Below the pieces are notes generated by a model. It was given only the letters and a program-made list of their open reading frames with translations. It searched no databases and had not been told where the DNA came from. The translations under genes and the position numbers were made by a program. 30,502 nt of DNA from Thiodiazotropha sp040507005 (lineage in GTDB: Bacteria > Pseudomonadota > Gammaproteobacteria > Chromatiales > Chromatiaceae): NCBI GenBank assembly GCA_040507005.1, contig JBEVVS010000131.1, positions 1-30,502 of the forward strand, given 5' to 3'. Every line of letters starts with the position of its first letter. Positions within the stretch are counted from its first letter, which is position 1. This document shows positions 30,289 to 30,502 of this stretch, one piece after another.

Positions 30289-30502
30289 TCAATCTTCCCC
30301 GGAGAGTGCTCCGAGCAGTGCCAGCAGGTGGACAAAAAGATTGTAGATATTCAGATACAAGCCGATGGTGGCCATGATGTAATTGTTCTCACCGCCATGC
30401 ACCATGCGGCTGGTATCGTAGAGGATGAAACCACTCATCAGCATGATCACCACGGCTGAAATGGCCAGGTCAGTGCCGGCAGGTTCAAAAACAGTCCAGC
30501 CA
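30289..30502 (-). CDS. Bax inhibitor-1/YccA family membrane protein (C-terminal part)
   Basis: The last 70 or so residues of a minus-strand gene whose start lies beyond the right edge; the stop TGA is at 30291-30289. The visible part has a membrane helix (DLAISAVVIMLMSGFILYDT) followed by SRMVHGGENNYIMATIGLYLNIYNLF and a closing helix ending in GALSGED. The FILYDTSR and NYIMATIGLYLNIYNLF blocks are characteristic of the BI-1/YbhL/YccA family. YccA of E. coli interacts with the FtsH protease. Transcription ends at the strong terminator 30241-30264. Confidence 0.88.
   Translation of the reverse strand, partial: GWTVFEPAGTDLAISAVVIMLMSGFILYDTSRMVHGGENNYIMATIGLYLNIYNLFVHLLALLGALSGED

Overview
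The window looks like a chromosomal segment of a gammaproteobacterium. The basis is family resemblance and gene order (seryl-tRNA synthetase next to CrcB/DUF190, a YccA-like Bax-inhibitor gene, an SPOR-domain envelope protein); no 16S or other decisive marker is present. A sulfur-oxidising or otherwise redox-versatile lineage is only a guess, drawn from the two unusual loci.

Region 1 (1-2082) is gene-poor and scarred: the tail of an unknown gene, a transposase cut off after about 18 codons, small hypothetical ORFs, one credible 111-residue membrane protein (1179-1514) and about 0.5 kb with no gene.

Region 2 (2083-14002) reads as one tightly packed transcription unit. It encodes a corrinoid protein (MtaC-like), a methanol:corrinoid methyltransferase (MtaB-like, with all three zinc ligands), a RamA-like ATP-dependent reductive activator of the corrinoid, and a DUF1638 protein. 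It continues, with a 4-base start/stop overlap, into a 2088-residue hybrid histidine kinase with a pseudokinase-like N-terminus, then a REC/HD-GYP response regulator. This is an anaerobic methyl-transfer module of the kind known from methanogens and acetogens, with sensing and c-di-GMP output appended. No MtaA-type second methyltransferase lies in the window, so the final methyl acceptor is unknown.

Region 3 (14048-27858) is the most exciting part: a candidate trans-envelope electron conduit. On the minus strand lie a membrane-anchored two-cluster iron-sulfur flavoprotein with an apparently circularly permuted nucleotide-disulfide-oxidoreductase fold, and an overlapping Sel1/ankyrin-repeat protein. 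Divergently, on the plus strand, lie a diheme cytochrome b-like membrane protein (two helices each with H-x13-H), a 21-heme periplasmic cytochrome c, and a 1652-residue giant cytochrome c. The giant has 67 CXXCH motifs and one CX4CH. Hemes 2 to 65 form 32 strictly alternating diheme repeats, each with exactly two distal His candidates and one Trp, and an 18-heme block is tandemly duplicated. The locus ends with an 833-residue SPOR + TPR + beta-barrel outer-membrane protein. Together these suggest a path from cytosolic reductant across the inner membrane and periplasm to the outer membrane, with about 89 c-type hemes in two proteins.

Region 4 (28032-30502) is ordinary housekeeping: crcB, DUF190, serS, a 59-residue membrane protein, a strong intrinsic terminator, and the 3' end of a Bax-inhibitor-1 family gene.
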